Source: Talpa occidentalis
Lineage: Eukaryota; Chordata; Mammalia; Eulipotyphla; Talpidae
DNA: 64,000 nt
Assembly: GCF_014898055.3 (NCBI RefSeq)
Contig: NW_023601212.1
Location: forward strand, 53,680,329 to 53,744,328
Reading direction: 5' to 3'
Position numbers and translations under genes: made by a program. Of the stretch, positions 49,750 to 62,552 are shown piece after piece (the stretch's first letter is position 1; every line of letters begins with the position of its first letter). The notes under the pieces were generated by a model. It was not told where the DNA came from. It saw nothing but the letters and a program-made list of their open reading frames with translations, and did no database searches.

Positions 49750-49800
49750 AATACCTCTCAATCCTGGTTCCACCTTATAATCACCTAAGGAACTATAAAA

Positions 49801-49843
<43 letters not shown>

Positions 49844-49990
49844 GTTTTCTATCATTTAACCACCAACCTATCATCCATCCACATATGTTTCTGCATACCT
49901 GTGTATCTACACTAAAACTCCACCTTAGAGTAACTAAATCTGAATCTTTCAGAATTGGAGTTTAGACACCTGTGTTTTTTCAAGCAAACT
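49750..49990. mobile_element. Possible MER5-like DNA-transposon relic with an internal microsatellite
   Basis: TCAATCCTGGTTCCACCTTA, ATAATCACCTAAGGAAC and, after the TCTA array, AAATCTGAATCTTTCAGAAT resemble the halves of a short hAT-Charlie element. Weak. Confidence 0.35.
49803..49843. repeat. (TATC)n microsatellite
   Basis: Ten uninterrupted ATCT/TATC units. The length and purity make it likely to be polymorphic. Confidence 0.97.
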
Positions 49991-50589
49991 GGGAATGGAG
50001 AAGGCAGACCCTCTGGGTAGCTTGCTGTGTACCTGACTGTTCTCCTTCTCTGTCAAACCTGGGGGAAACAGGTCAGAGAAAGATGCAATGATCTGAATGT
50101 TTCTGCTCCTCTACCTAGTCATGCTTCCTTGCCTTTTCCCAGATGTCGATCCCAGGACATCTCACTCCTAAACCCCAATAAAGATCCTGCACAGGAACCC
50201 CTACCCCTGTCCCAGCGCACACATCTTGGAACAAGCCCACCACAAGCCACCTCCCCTGGCCTGCAGCAGCATGGGGCAGAGGCCCCAGAGAGGGTGGGAG
50301 AAAGGATGGGTGTCCTGGTAAGGGGAGAACAGTGGGTGGGCTTCTCAGAGTCAAGCTTCTGCGTCTGAGCCCAGAGGATGTGGCTCTTTCTTAGGGTACT
50401 GGCGGCTCATAGCCCACTGGGAAGATGGGGTTAAGGGAGGGTGTTGGGGAGGAAGAGGGCCAAGTCCCAGCCAGTCGATTTAAAGATTTCATCTGGAGTG
50501 CATATGCGAAACAGCTTACGAACATGGGGGAAAAGCATTTTTAGTTCACTGATATATCAAACTAGGATTAGCTATAAGTAATCTTGTCT

Positions 50590-50730
50590 TGTATAGTGAT
50601 GAGGAAGCAGAGACCAAGAGGTGAGATGATTTGCCGAAAGTCACACAGCTTCCAGGTGCTAGAGGCAAAACCAAAAATGGCAATCTGACCTAACAGTTTG
50701 TGCTCTTAGCCATCTGGCCACGCCGCCTCA
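50590..50730 (+). repeat. MIR SINE fragment
   Basis: GATTTGCCGAAAGTCACACAGC and AGGTGCTAGAGGCAAAACC match the MIR core. A second small piece (CAGGGTCACACAGCTTCTCGG) follows near 50,800. Confidence 0.65.
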
Positions 50731-51229
50731 GCCATCAGGATATGGCCAGCTGGAAACCACATTACAAACGGAGCCCAGATTGGCAACAGGGCTTGGCCAG
50801 GGTCACACAGCTTCTCGGTGGCCATCGCTTTTACAGAAGCATTTCCTGAGCCACTATGCAGGATGTGACACTATGCCACCCCTCTAGGGAGTAACACTGT
50901 GACGAGAATAATGTGAAGAAAGCAGTGTTTATGTCAAGGCAATCTTCCTGGGTCACCTGCCTTGCGCTGGGCGAGCCTGTGGTGTGAAGACAGGCCTCCT
51001 CCCAGAGCCCCACACAGCCCAGCAAGTGTCACCTGTGCTGAGCCAGAAACATACACCTGCCACCTAGGCCCAAGAACAGCACACACTGGTCAGCCTTCCC
51101 CAGACATCCCATCTCTATCCCCTCCCCCTCCTCCAGGCAAACAGGTCCCTGAAGGAACTCTGAATTCTGTAGGCAGCCCCCACCGCACCCAGGAAGGCAC
51201 CCGGGGTCCCCCCTCTGCTCCGGATGCCA

Positions 51230-51445
51230 CAAGCTGAGCCACCGTGTCCCTGAAGCCTGCTCTGGCTCCAGATAAAACTGAAGCTGTCAGCGTGCTAATT
51301 AGCGCCCAGGAGAGGTGGAGACACTGACTGACAATTAATGGCTCCATCGCTCTGATTCCTGCGGGCTCATTATTAATTCATCGGGTCTCTTCAAGGTGGC
51401 CAGAGGGAAAACACAGCCGGCGAAAGTTCACATATCAATTGAGGC
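51230..51445. promoter_or_regulatory. Candidate conserved enhancer with clustered homeodomain sites
   Basis: In about 200 repeat-free bases there are CTAATTAG (51,295-51,302), CAATTAATG (51,332-51,340), TATTAATTCAT (51,371-51,381) and CAATTGAG near 51,436. They are mixed with GC-rich segments that keep CpGs (GCGGGCTC, CATCGGG, GCCGGCG). This composition is typical of deeply conserved vertebrate developmental enhancers and unlike the surrounding DNA. Confidence 0.45.
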
Positions 51446-52492
51446 TGAGATGAGAGGAGGGGTGTTGGGGAGCAGCATGGGCCCTCAGGGGCGAGGGTTC
51501 AGTGTGGGGAAGGCCCCTCCATGGGCACCTCTGGGTCCTAGCCCACAATGAAAGCCTATAAACCTGGAGGGTGGCTTTAGCTACTTGCTCAGAATTGCAA
51601 AGCCACTGGAAACCCCTGTTGAGAAAGGCGGTGGAAATAAACAGAATACTATGCAGCATGAGAGAGACTTTAGGGACATCTTTCTAGAAACTGCCAAGGA
51701 AGATACCCAGGATGGATAACAGTGTTAATTTTTAAAAAGCAAAAGGATAAAAGCAACATGCAGTCCCCTACGTGTGCTGTGCTCTACTGTCAGGACAGGG
51801 AGAGAGGAAGGAGAGAGGGACAAGTTCTTCCTGACTCAGGCAGAAACATAAGAGGAAGGGAGCCAGCAGGGCAGACGGGAGCTGCAAGAAAGGGGGGTCG
51901 GGAGGAGGGGGGCACATGGGGCGGAGGGACTGGCCCCAGCACAGCTGCGCCAGGTATGTCAGGCCACACCAGAGAGCTGTCCCCAAGCAAGTGTGTCTGT
52001 CCTCTAAGAACAGAAAGGGGGTTTACCTCACTGCTCCTGTCCTCGCCAGCACTGGGTAGGAAGTGGGTGTCCCACCACTGAGCTCTGGGGCAGGAGGCCG
52101 CACTCTGACAGGAGCAGGAAGACAGCGGTGGAGCTGCAGCCTCCTCCACGGAGCCTCCCGGTAAGAAGGGGAGGGAAGGAAAAGAGGCAAAAACAGCCCC
52201 AACCCTACATGTGCTCGTTCATAACTCCTCCTCTCTAGGCTTCGGAGAGCCTGTGAGAAAGATGGTGAGAGGGGCGCACAGCAGACAGAGACGACGGTCC
52301 TCAGACAGGCTGGGCTGCCACTGAAAACAGCAGCGTCTCTGGGTCACAGCACACGGCCTGTGGGGCCCCGGGCAGTGCACCTCTGTCTCTCTGCCTCCAC
52401 TTTCTCACCCAAACATGGAAGAAGGCATTATGTAAGATGATGTTTTTAAAGGTCTTGTTTATCCCCATGCCTGGAAAGCTGCAGAGGGTGGG

Positions 52493-52532
52493 GGGTGCGT
52501 GTGTGTGTGTGTATGTGTGCATGCGCGTGTGC
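52493..52532. repeat. (GT)n microsatellite, imperfect
   Basis: GTGCGTGTGTGTGTGTGTAT followed by GTGTGCATGCGCGTGTG. Alternating purine-pyrimidine, potential Z-DNA. Confidence 0.9.
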
Positions 52533-55043
52533 TCTTCAGCACTGAGCATTTCCTCGTCTTCATGCATCACTTTGAATCACCCTTGATTCATCTGTAGCTA
52601 CACATGCAGGTGAGCTCTCTGAGGGTGAAGACGCAGCACAGGGCAGAGGAGATGGGAAACCCTGAATTGAGACCAGAATCCCCAGCACTCCACTTGCCCT
52701 ACAAGTCTCTCTGCCTTCTGGCTTCAGTGTCTTTATCTGCGACAGGCTCTTGCGCTGAGTTGCTACCATCTATCCCCACCGCTGAGAAAATCTTCCGAGA
52801 CTTTGTTTGCAGTACACAGGAAAGACCACATGGGGGAACCATAAAACAGTGAAAAAAAAATAATAATAACTAGAAAAAAGAGGGAAAGTAACAACTTGTA
52901 CAGCTGGCACTAGAGGGCACTGCCTTCCCCTTGTCTTAAGGTAGCAGAGAGCAGAATCTCTTCATACCTTGACAAGCTCAGCAGACCGAACAGTCTCCTG
53001 AAGATATCCAGACATGGCTGATGCTGGCAGAGCAGAGCGGTGGGAGAGGAGAGACTGGCTTGCCTGACCCTCAAAATAGGGACGACTCTGATGGTGCTGG
53101 AGATGAAGCAGAGCGTGATACTGGGCACAGAAGCACATTAGCATTGAGAGTGACAACTTCCTCCCCTGCCTCCTCCTTCCTGATTGATTTTGTCTTGATG
53201 TGAAGAACCAGAACAAAGGAGAAAATTGTAGCCCCACTAAGCCCTGGCTGTGTGCTCTGAGGTGCAAACACATCTGTTTTCTCAGAACCCCCACGCGGCT
53301 TCCTCTAAGCAGGGGAGTTATGTGATCATTCATTGAGAGGAGTCGCCAGGCAGGGAGCCAGGGTCCTGTACCTATACAGGACCAACCCCACTGCTCACAC
53401 TCCCCGCCTGCTATCCCCACAACCTGGTCTCTAGGGGCAGCTCTCACAGAACAGCTGGAAGAGCTGGAGGGGAAAATGTAGAGAAAGAAAAGCTACTACA
53501 GGCTAGACCTGCCAGGAGACCCTTTTTCAAACCTCAGGGGAGAGGTACAGAAAATTCAAGGATGGGTGAGGAGGTTCCCCCAGAGAGCCCATCATAAGCA
53601 GATTTCTAGGGGTCACCTGAATTGTGGCAGTGCCCAGGGACACCCAGTTCTCTGGATGTCACCCCTGGGCTAGTGAGAGCACAGTGTGTGGACACCTCAT
53701 AAGTGCTGTGTTCTGCTGGCACGTGTTGTGGTTACACTACAGCCCAGAGCGCCTGCAAGGGGGTTGGATCCACAGGGCTGCAAACCAAGTGCCTGCAGAG
53801 CCAACAGTACCTTCTAAAGGAGTGAGTCAGCTCTCCGCTATATGGAGTAGTGGGGACTGTGGTGACCTTGAGACTTGTTGTCCTTCCTTAAAGATACAAA
53901 ATGAAATGGTGTGAAAACCAGTCCATTCAGCAAAGCACTTCTAATCAGCTGAACAAATTCTACCCAGGCATCCTTCCGCCAGTGACATTTCTACAGATCC
54001 TAGTATTCTAGGAACTAAACCAAATGATGCCTGATGTTGCCAGCAGGAGGTAGCATGTGGAAAGACGTTCCCACTCAGTCTCACTCCATCTGCATGGGGT
54101 TAGCCTTCCAAGAGGTCAGAAAAAATTGGCCTGATGGTTCTGAAAATCCAACTGGAATGTTTGCAAGGGGAGACGTTTGCTTCCTTACAGATTTGTGGCT
54201 GATGCTGAGTCTGATGAGGATGCTGGTTGGACGCCTGAGTTGTCATCTCTCATAATCTGGTGAGCCCTCCCCCAACAATCCTCTGGTCAGTTCGACTTTG
54301 GGGTATGAGATGAAGGGGTGGTGCTTACAGGGCTGTGTCCTCCTTTCACTTCCATCATCCACCAACCTTTCAAAGAGAAGAACACAAGCACTGGTGCTCA
54401 AGGCCCAGCTTCCGCATCTATAAATGAGGTCGCTGGATCAGATGGTGACGATGATAAAAACAATAATGAAAACAACAGTTGATATGCACTGAGTATCACT
54501 GTGTACTGAGCACTGCATTTCCTCAGTCACCCAAAAGCTGCTGCCACTTACTGACATGCACAGCCGATTGCACCCCTGACTGCCCCCCTGTGCCAGGGGC
54601 TTCAACAAATCTCTGACACCCTGCTCTAGAAGCAGTGGAAGGTGCTGGGCTCCTGAACTCAAGGAGCCAGGCTGTAGGGGAAGGCGCACAAACAATGTAC
54701 TAAGGCCATGCTGTTCACAATTCAAAAAGATCATTATCTTCATACACAGCCTAACAAAGGAGTAAAATGAGTCACAGAAAAGTTGGATATTTTTCTCAAC
54801 CATGGTTCAGTGGTGAGCAAACAAAGATGCATAGAAGGATGCAGTCCAAACAGCCTGCAACTTAACCCACTAGGGTTTTCACAGTCCATGAGTCTCCAAA
54901 TCCAGCTCTGACCCCACCTCTACCTGCAGTCCCCAGTGTCCCCAGCTCCCTAGGCCAGACCTGGTAATATGCCAGGGGCTGTCAAGGCTGAGTGAGCCTC
55001 TTTATCATAATTATAACCAACCCAGCAGCTCCCTGAGTCTTCA

Positions 55044-55500
55044 TGCAATCATTCATTCATTCATTCACAAATATTCACTGAAAACTAAAGGGTTGGGCCT
55101 TGCTCTCAGCAGTGGACAACAGAGTGAACAGGGCAGTGTGGTACTTCTAATTTTGTGGTTTAGGTGGGCATCTGCACTGGGTGATGAGACCCAGAGTTCC
55201 CAGGCAATATTTTTGACTATGTGGCAAAAGGCAACCACTCTGAGGAAGTCTCACTTCAGCCAAGGTCTAAATGACAAGAATGGACAACCTTGTTATGATC
55301 TGGAGAAAGAATATTCCAGGCAGAGGGGGGAGGCAGAGACACAGCAGGCATAGGCCTGGCTTTCAAAGCAGGCCAGGGGGCAGGAGTGTGGGGAGCAAGG
55401 AGCAAGTTGTAGGGATGAAGTCAGAGGTCCCTCAGGACCAGGTGGTACAGCCTGGGAGGGAGCTCAGAGTGTACCCCAAGTGCAAAGAGGAGGTCTGTCA
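55044..55500 (+). repeat. Old mammalian interspersed repeat fragment, family unassigned
   Basis: Begins (CATT)n-CACAAATATTCACTG and includes GAATATTCCAGGCAGAGG, the 5' theme of the same repeat family as 58.5-60.1 kb. Confidence 0.4.
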
Positions 55501-55844
55501 CAGAGTCCTGAGCTGATTGACATCCTTTTTAAGTGTTTCTATTATGGGAATACACATTCCTAATTACAAGGAAACAAAGCTATAAGGAGGGAGGGTCATT
55601 TGAAGGTCAGTGCAATGGCCCCCAGAGGTGGCTGAGAACAGACTGGAGAGGTGGGGATGGAGAAGTGTTCAAAGTTGGGAAATGTTTGGCAGATCTGCTG
55701 CCTGCTGACTGGAAAGAGTGAAACGAAAGCTAACAAAAGCCACTGGCCTGAGCTACTAGAGAGATATTGGCATGTGCCGCTTCCTGAGGTAGGGAAGGCT
55801 CAGGGGCCAGGTTGGGTCAGAAGGGGGTCTCAAGTTTTGCTGTC

Positions 55845-56136
55845 ATCATGTCACATTTCATTTTTTTAAATATTTATTTATTTAATGCATACAAGAACTG
55901 GGGTATAGGCCAGAGGTGCGGGAGGATTCACCAGAGACAGAGCAGGGAGCAGAACAGGCAGGACAAAAAACACTGCTGAGGGGAGCAGTGGGCAAGACAG
56001 GAGAGGTCTGCCGCACGATGTGGGTAACTCTCTGGATGGCCTGGGGTCAAACCTGCTCTGCAGAGGCTGGGGCAACTTCACAGCACTGTGCTCAACCCCC
56101 TGAGCCACCAGGGAGGCCCCATCATGTTACATTTCA
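55845..56136 (-). mobile_element. tRNA-derived SINE, copy 8 (reverse orientation)
   Basis: The only copy on the minus strand: the poly-A end appears as TTTTTTTAAATATTTATTTA at 55,862 and the head as GCCACCAGGGAGGCCCC at 56,104-56,120. The 16-bp flanks ATCATGTCACATTTCA and ATCATGTTACATTTCA differ at one base. Confidence 0.93.
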
Positions 56137-56389
56137 GATGCTTGTTAGGCCCGTCTGGAGATGCCAGGCTAGCATCTGGCTACAAGAGTGAAGGGTTTTT
56201 AGGAAATCTACATTTAAGAGTCATCTGAAGATACATGGGCGAGGTTGAGGTTCCCTCAGGGAGACTAAGCAGAGAGATGAGAGACCCAGAATAGCCCTGG
56301 GCTCATCAACACTTTGAGGACCACATACTGATATGATCTAATAAATGTGGTCAAAATTTACAGCAGACCAACAAGGTAAGTAAGGATTA

Positions 56390-56945
56390 TTACCCACTGC
56401 TACTCTAAAACTCCTGGATATTTAACCAAAAAACACAAAACACCAATTCAAAGGCATAAACACTCTTCTGTGCTGCTTGCAGCACTATTTGCAATCGTCA
56501 AATCATAGAAATAATCTAAGTGACCAAAGACAGATGAGTGGATTAAGAAGATACAGTATAGATATATGATGGAATACTATCCAGCCACAGCAAGATGAAT
56601 GCCTGCCATTTGCGGCAACATGGATGGAAATGGAGGGGATTGTGCTAAGTAAAGTAAGTCAGAATGAAAAAGACAAGTTCTCGATGATTTCACTCATATG
56701 TGGAATATAAAGGAACAAAGGAACAGACAAAACTCAATCTAAACAAACCCTAGAAATCTGACTGCAGAATTGAAGCTACCACAGTGGGGAGGTCAAAAAA
56801 GGGAGGGAGCCCAGAGGACTATGATAGAGTATTATGGGTACTCTGGTGAGGGTATGGTAACATACATCTCAAGAGGGGTGAACTCATACCCCTAAATCAT
56901 TATAGTATTATAAACAGTTACCTTGATAAAAAAGATTACATTTTT
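56390..56945 (+). mobile_element. L1 LINE 3'-end fragment
   Basis: Follows L1 ORF2 end and 3' UTR: GCACTATTTGCAATCGTCAA, GATGGAATACTATCCAGCCA, GCGGCAACATGGATGGAAAT, GTAAGTCAGAATGAAAAAGA and TTTCACTCATATGTGGAATA. Fairly recognisable, but its frames are closed. Confidence 0.85.
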
Positions 56946-58494
56946 TTCAAAAGCTCCAGAGACAAACTGCCCCAGGTCCCATAGTTGGCACTTGGAGTCA
57001 ACACCTACTAGTAGGAATTGGGTGCCTGAGGTCTGTCCTGCTCCGTGTAGTCATGGCAGAGGACAAAACATGGGCTGTATGTCTCAGTGGAAGGAGACAG
57101 ACACAGAAATTGGGGATCCCAGGGTGAATCCTCGCTGGCTCCCTGATACTGAGCACCTGACATACCCTGATCAAGCCTGACTAGTTCCTGGTGTGTTAAA
57201 TCACGTCATTTTTTTTTTTTTTCATTTTGCAAATATCTATTAAGAGTTGAGTATGTGCCAGGCTCTATGCTAAGTGATGGAGACACAATGGGGAGCAGAC
57301 AATTTCTCTGCTTTGCAATCTAGTGGGGGCAAGACATGTAAACAGGCAATTACAATACAGTGTGATAAGTACTATGATTATGGAAATACCACGTCCCCCT
57401 TTATAGAGTAAGTTGTACCAACCTACACAGACTTTAAAGTTACACATAATTTCCTTTCTTCTGAATCCATATGCAATAATAGTCCCATATGAAATGTTTC
57501 TATCCTTTATAATAGTACCTATGATTTCCATTGGAATAAATAATACAGGCCAAACACAAAGCACAATGACAAGACTCAATAAATGGTGGCTGTCGGTGCT
57601 TTCCTTGGGTACTAACTCTAACTTCTGAGCTGGTTTATCTCTTCTGTAAATTAGGAATACTACCTTGTCCATAGGGTTATTGTGAAGGTCAGACGAGATA
57701 GTAACTATGAAAACATTTGTAGGCTGGAAGGAATTATATCAAATGTAAGTAAAATGTGGTTTCAAGCCCACTCACTAACGCCACAAAACTTGGTACACAA
57801 GGACTGCTTAGTGTTCCCCCCAGGTCTCTGGGAAATTATATTCTGCACCTGAAAATCTGCTTTATCTGATTTACCTACGGTGTGTCCGCAGGAAAATGAA
57901 GCCCCTTTCCTTGAGATCCTCCTACACCCCACTGCTCACCCTCCCAGCATGAGGCTCACCCAGCCAAAGGCACAAGATGCTGGAAACCCCCCTGGTTTCT
58001 AGTCTTCTTCATGTGTCACCAGAGATCTCAGTCAGTGCCAAGGAGGCAGGAGTTGTAAAGCTGGCGTATGCGCCTTGGGCTGTCAGCTGAGTGGGCGTTG
58101 GGACAAGAGTTGAGGGGGGAGTATGAAGCTGCAAGGCTGCTGACAGAGCATTCTTCCTGATTTCCCGCTCTAGCAAATGCATGCCTGGAGACTAGAACAG
58201 GCTGCCCTGCCCTCGTGTCAGGAGAATAGCGTCCCAAAAAATGTAAATTAGAAAAGACAGAAGGCAAGACAAGAAGCCATAAGATTTGGTATCTCCAAGA
58301 TGCACAGTAGAGACAAGGTCCAGCATATCCCTGCAGGAGGGAGAACAGATTCCCCTCTACCTCTGTTGACTGTTCAATGGAAGGGACTTGTGCAGTCAGC
58401 AGCCTGTGCAATCACACAGCTGGCCCAGGGAACTCAGAAGCTTCCTTCCCCAGAAGTTACCTGATTGGAATGGGCATCATTTTCCCAGAGCATG

Positions 58495-60060
58495 CATTTC
58501 ATCATTATTCAACAAATATTTATTTTGCCAACTATATACAAGACATTGGTCTATATTTTGGGAATAAGACAAAGTTCCTTATAGAAAGCTTATACTTCAG
58601 TGTGGGAAGACACACACACATACGCACACACAATACATATGTGTATGTCTTTGTCTTTGTATTTGTATGTTTATGTGTGTGTATATGTGTTGGGGAAATA
58701 ATAGTAAAAATAAAAAGAGTGACAAGGTGGGGGAACATTATTCTGTGTAGGGTGATGGAAATGGTTTCTCTAAGCAGAGACCTAAAGAAGGCAAGGAAGG
58801 GCCTGAGGATTTATGGGGAAGGAACACTTCTGCAGCGCAACAGCAAAGGAAATAGCCCTGAGGCAGGAAGTGATCTGAACATATTCAAGAAATGGTATGG
58901 GCTTCTGTGGCTGGAACCGAATAAGTAGGAGAAAGATTATAAAATAAAATGAAGGATGCTTCAGCATCTTTGGAGAGGTGAGGGGAGGTCTCAGGGATAT
59001 AGGAGGGAGATCATGCAGGGTCTTGTAGGGTGAGGTAAGGACTTGGCCTTTTCTGTGTGAGATGGGAAGGAAGCTTCTAGAAGGTTCTGAGCACAAAACT
59101 TATGTGATATACTTCTGAAGACACTGATGGAAACGCTATGTACTGTCTTTCTAACTCCTTTCTAAATCATAAAAAAAGGAAAAATGGGATCCTTAGCAGC
59201 AGTGGGAAAAACAGACTCTAACAGTCAGGCTATTAGTCAAGAGGAGGTTGCAGTGATTCTTTTGACAGAGCAGAGCAAGTTATTCCAACTCTCCACGCAA
59301 ATATAGGGTTAATCATACCAATCTCAACAGTTACAAGGGTTAAATGAATTAAATAAAGTATTTAGAACAGTGCTGGGCACCTGGTAAATACCATATAAGT
59401 GTTTGTAGAATAAAATTTTATTTTTCAAAGTGGCATGGACCAGGGAGGTAGAGGCAGAAGTGGGAAAATGTGATCTGATACATTTTGAAGGAAGAATCAG
59501 TGCAGATTGGAAAGACTGGGGTCAAGTGTGAGAGGAGAAAAATAATCAAAGTGAATCCAATATTTCTGCTCCAAGCAACAAAAGAATATAAGCTCCATGT
59601 AAGGGAGACTATAGAAGGACAAACAGACTTGGGTAAGAACTGCTATTTTGCTACTGGATATAATGTGTTAGAGTTGATTATAGACACACAAGTGAAGATG
59701 CTGATTATGTGGGTGGCATCCACAATTCAGGGAAGAGGTCTTGGCTGGAGGTACAAATTTGGGAGTCACTCATCTATGGTGGTAACTGACAGCCTGGGAC
59801 TGGATGAGATCAACAGGAAGTAGTGTGGGTAAGGAGAAAACAGGTGGAGGACTTAGCCCTGTGGCTGCCAATGTTTGGGGAGTGGGAAAAGGAAGAAGAA
59901 CTAGCAAAAGATCAAGGGGCAGTAAGCCTCAGTCTTCCTGGACTGATGGGCAATTACTGCACCCAGGAGTCGCAGTGGCTGCAGCTGGCATCAGCAGCAC
60001 TGCCTGAGGACATGAGCTCAGAGATGGCGATTTTAGGACAGGCAGAGGAGTAATGATCTG
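58495..60060 (+). repeat. Old mammalian interspersed repeat, family unassigned, copy 2
   Basis: In order: CAACAAATATTTATTTTGCC, CTTATAGAAAGCTTATAC, AGCAGAGACCTAAAGAAGG, CCTGAGGCAGGAAG, TGCAGGGTCTTGTAGGGTG, and, after a break near 59,290-59,430, TACAAATTTGGGAGTCACTC and GACTGGATGAGATCAACAGG. The order is that of one long medium-copy repeat. A CA-rich microsatellite lies at 58,610-58,630. Confidence 0.5.
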
Positions 60061-61384
60061 GGAACAAGGAGGAGTAAGTAGACACCTACCCTATCTGCAG
60101 GTTCAAAGAGCATGGAGCAATGTGGGAGAGAAGGCAGTCACCAGGGAAGGCACCTGCAGGCCAAGCAGTGTTCTTGGGATGGAGATGGGTTCTAGTCAGA
60201 ACACGGAGGTGACAAGAATGTCCTGAGAAAGGAGAAGGAGGTAGAGGATCTTGTTGCTGGTAGAAAATGAGTTTGAGGCATTTTCCTATCAGGATTCAAG
60301 GAGTTGGGGAGGAGTGGGAAGTAGATCCAATTAAGGAATGCACAGAGCCCTATGGGGAGAGAGTTTGGAGTGGTAAGGATAAAAGACTAGGGGTACTAAA
60401 TATGGAGATGTCTGAAGGGACTGCAGTAATGAGGCTGTGGGTGCTGGGAGCAGGGAAGGTAAGGCCACATCACCACCTCTCTCACTTTCCATTTCTCTAC
60501 AACCCATTCCAACTGCGCCCTGGTCCCATCACCTCATTAAAATGGTTCCCATGTTGCCACAACCAGAGTCCTTCTTCTTCACTTTACTTGAGCTCTGAGC
60601 AACACCCCTCATGGATGATTATTCCTTCCGTCAAAACACACTCTTCTCTTTGCTTCTTTGTCCCTGAGCTCTCTGACTTTCTACCTCCTTAGTCACCCTT
60701 TCTCTCCTCCTTTTGTGTTTTCCTCCACTACTACACTCAAGAAGGTCAACATTGTCTCAAGGTCATGGGTATGTCTGTCCTGTTTCACCTCCTCAGGGAG
60801 CTGTCCAGGTGAAAGCACAGTCCCCAACCAGCCCCACTATCACCCAAACAGGTGGCTGGTACTACTTCTTTATATCCTCCAATTGTTAACTGAGAAAAAG
60901 ACCTAAGAGTCACTTCACATTGCTGGTTATGGCAAGTATGGTTGGGATTCTTGAGGTCATGAAACAGGCATTGAGTGATATAAAGAATATGCAAGACAAT
61001 CTCTGTGCTCAAGTGGCTCTGGATTTCTTAGGAAGACAAGATGGAGGTACACAAAAATATATGCACTTTCATTAAGAAATACCAACTATCAAAGCTGCAT
61101 TGTATTCAAATATCCATCTCCTTCCTTTCTACTCATTTTCAAAGGCATGATGAGGTGACTTACTAGAGGTTGTACGACTAGAGAGCTCACCCTGGGGATG
61201 AGACCCAAGTTCTTTAACAACCCTCCCCCCAAGCCAGTGCTTCTGCCATGGCATCTCAATGAGTGAGGAAAGTTGACTACTGTGGTAACTGGATTGGAAG
61301 GCATCGTTCCATGTAGTTAAAAGATTAGAACCAGCCTGACACGTTCAAATCACTAATCAGTATCAGATCACAGTAACCATGCAG

Positions 61385-61565
61385 TTATTATTGAGGTGAC
61401 CTTGAGAAAGTCACTGAACTTTTCTGTGCCTCTCTGATTAAATGTGGAAAATAGCTGTACTTAACTACATAGTGGTGGTGAGAATTCTCATGAGTCACAC
61501 ATTAGGATATGGCTGGCACTTAGAACTACTGGAGGTGACTAGCACAGGGAGATGAGTAGCAGGAG
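61385..61565 (+). repeat. MIR SINE
   Basis: GACCTTGAGAAAGTCACTGA, CTTTTCTGTGCCTCTCTG, GAGAATTCTCATGAGTCACA and GATATGGCTGGCACTTAG follow MIR. Confidence 0.7.
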
Positions 61566-62545
61566 ACGTTTGTTAAGTATTGGGAGCCCAACTCCTTTCT
61601 GAACCACAGGACTCCTGCATAAATCAGCCTTACACTTGCTGAATCAAAGAATGAACTAACAATAAAATTAACATTTATAGGAAAACATCCCCATTTGCGC
61701 CATCCAGAATATCCACCCAGTCAGGTAAATAAATTCATCCATGACCACAATCATCATCAACATCTATTGATAGTTTCTTTGAACTTGATGACATCCAACA
61801 GGTCTCTATTTGTCTAAAACAAAAGGAGAGAAAGACTAACAGACCACATGCCATGCAAACAGACAGACTAAACTCTGACATTCAATGGGAAAAACATCCT
61901 TATGTGGATGATTGAGAATTCAATGAAATATTATCTTTTTTAAATTTTTGACTCCTGGCAATAAAAACCCAAGGTCTCGACACATATGTATTAGGTAGAA
62001 GACAACAGAAATGCTTTCACCCTACACAAAAGATCAGAGACAAAGTCATGGGGTGGGGATGGGGATTACCACTCTTGGCAAAACTCCTTCATCCACTGAA
62101 GTCTTGCCCCCAGAGGTAGCAGGGGCAGGGACAATTAGGGAAAGAATGACATAGATGATTCCCATGTTAGCGGCCTCTCCATTTTTCATAGAGCTCTCTT
62201 CAGGGGAAGTCAGAGTGTGAGACAGACCCCATTTCTTTCTCCACTGGCTGTTAGTAAACTGGGTGTGTTTGGGGTGCAAGCTGGATCCACCCTCTATTTG
62301 ACAGCTGTAGAGGCAGTGAGGTTTGGTACAGTCTCCGCACAGCTGATGAGAAATTGGCTGCAGGGACGGCGCTTAGAGGGTCCGAACCCTCATCAGTAGC
62401 AGCAGTGACAAATGTCTGTGTCTCCTGGACCCCAACCTTTTCTGCAGGACCCCCGGGAGGGCTTGCTGCCCCTCCCTGCCCATGCACCCCGGCTCCCCGC
62501 ACCCAAGTTCCCTTGCGCCCCAGCTCCCAGTGCGCCCTCCTCGGT

Positions 62546-62552
62546 ACTCACT
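62546..62552 (-). other. U2-type 5' splice donor of the distal exon
   Basis: The minus strand reads A/GTGAGT with the exon's last base at 62552. The GTGAGT hexamer is the strong vertebrate donor core. It leaves the exon with two bases of an unfinished codon. Confidence 0.7.

Larger units (their letters stand above)
2226..62551 (-). other. Putative 60.3-kb intron between the distal and canonical CACNA1E exons
   Basis: This is the interval removed if the distal donor (62551) is joined to the acceptor at 2226. Its content is typical mammalian intron: repeats of several ages, microsatellites and scattered homeodomain-site-rich blocks. I found no other minus-strand open stretch in it with paired splice sites and protein-like composition. 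If the two exons are not joined, this is intergenic DNA upstream of the proximal promoter. Confidence 0.5.

Noticed and set aside
49803..49843. CRISPR-like regular repeat
   Set aside because: Tetranucleotide microsatellite with no spacers, in a mammalian genome.
52962..53447. 161-codon minus-strand frame as a possible CACNA1E upstream exon
   Set aside because: The composition is unlike protein, other frames overlap it, and no phase-compatible donor-acceptor pair was found around it.
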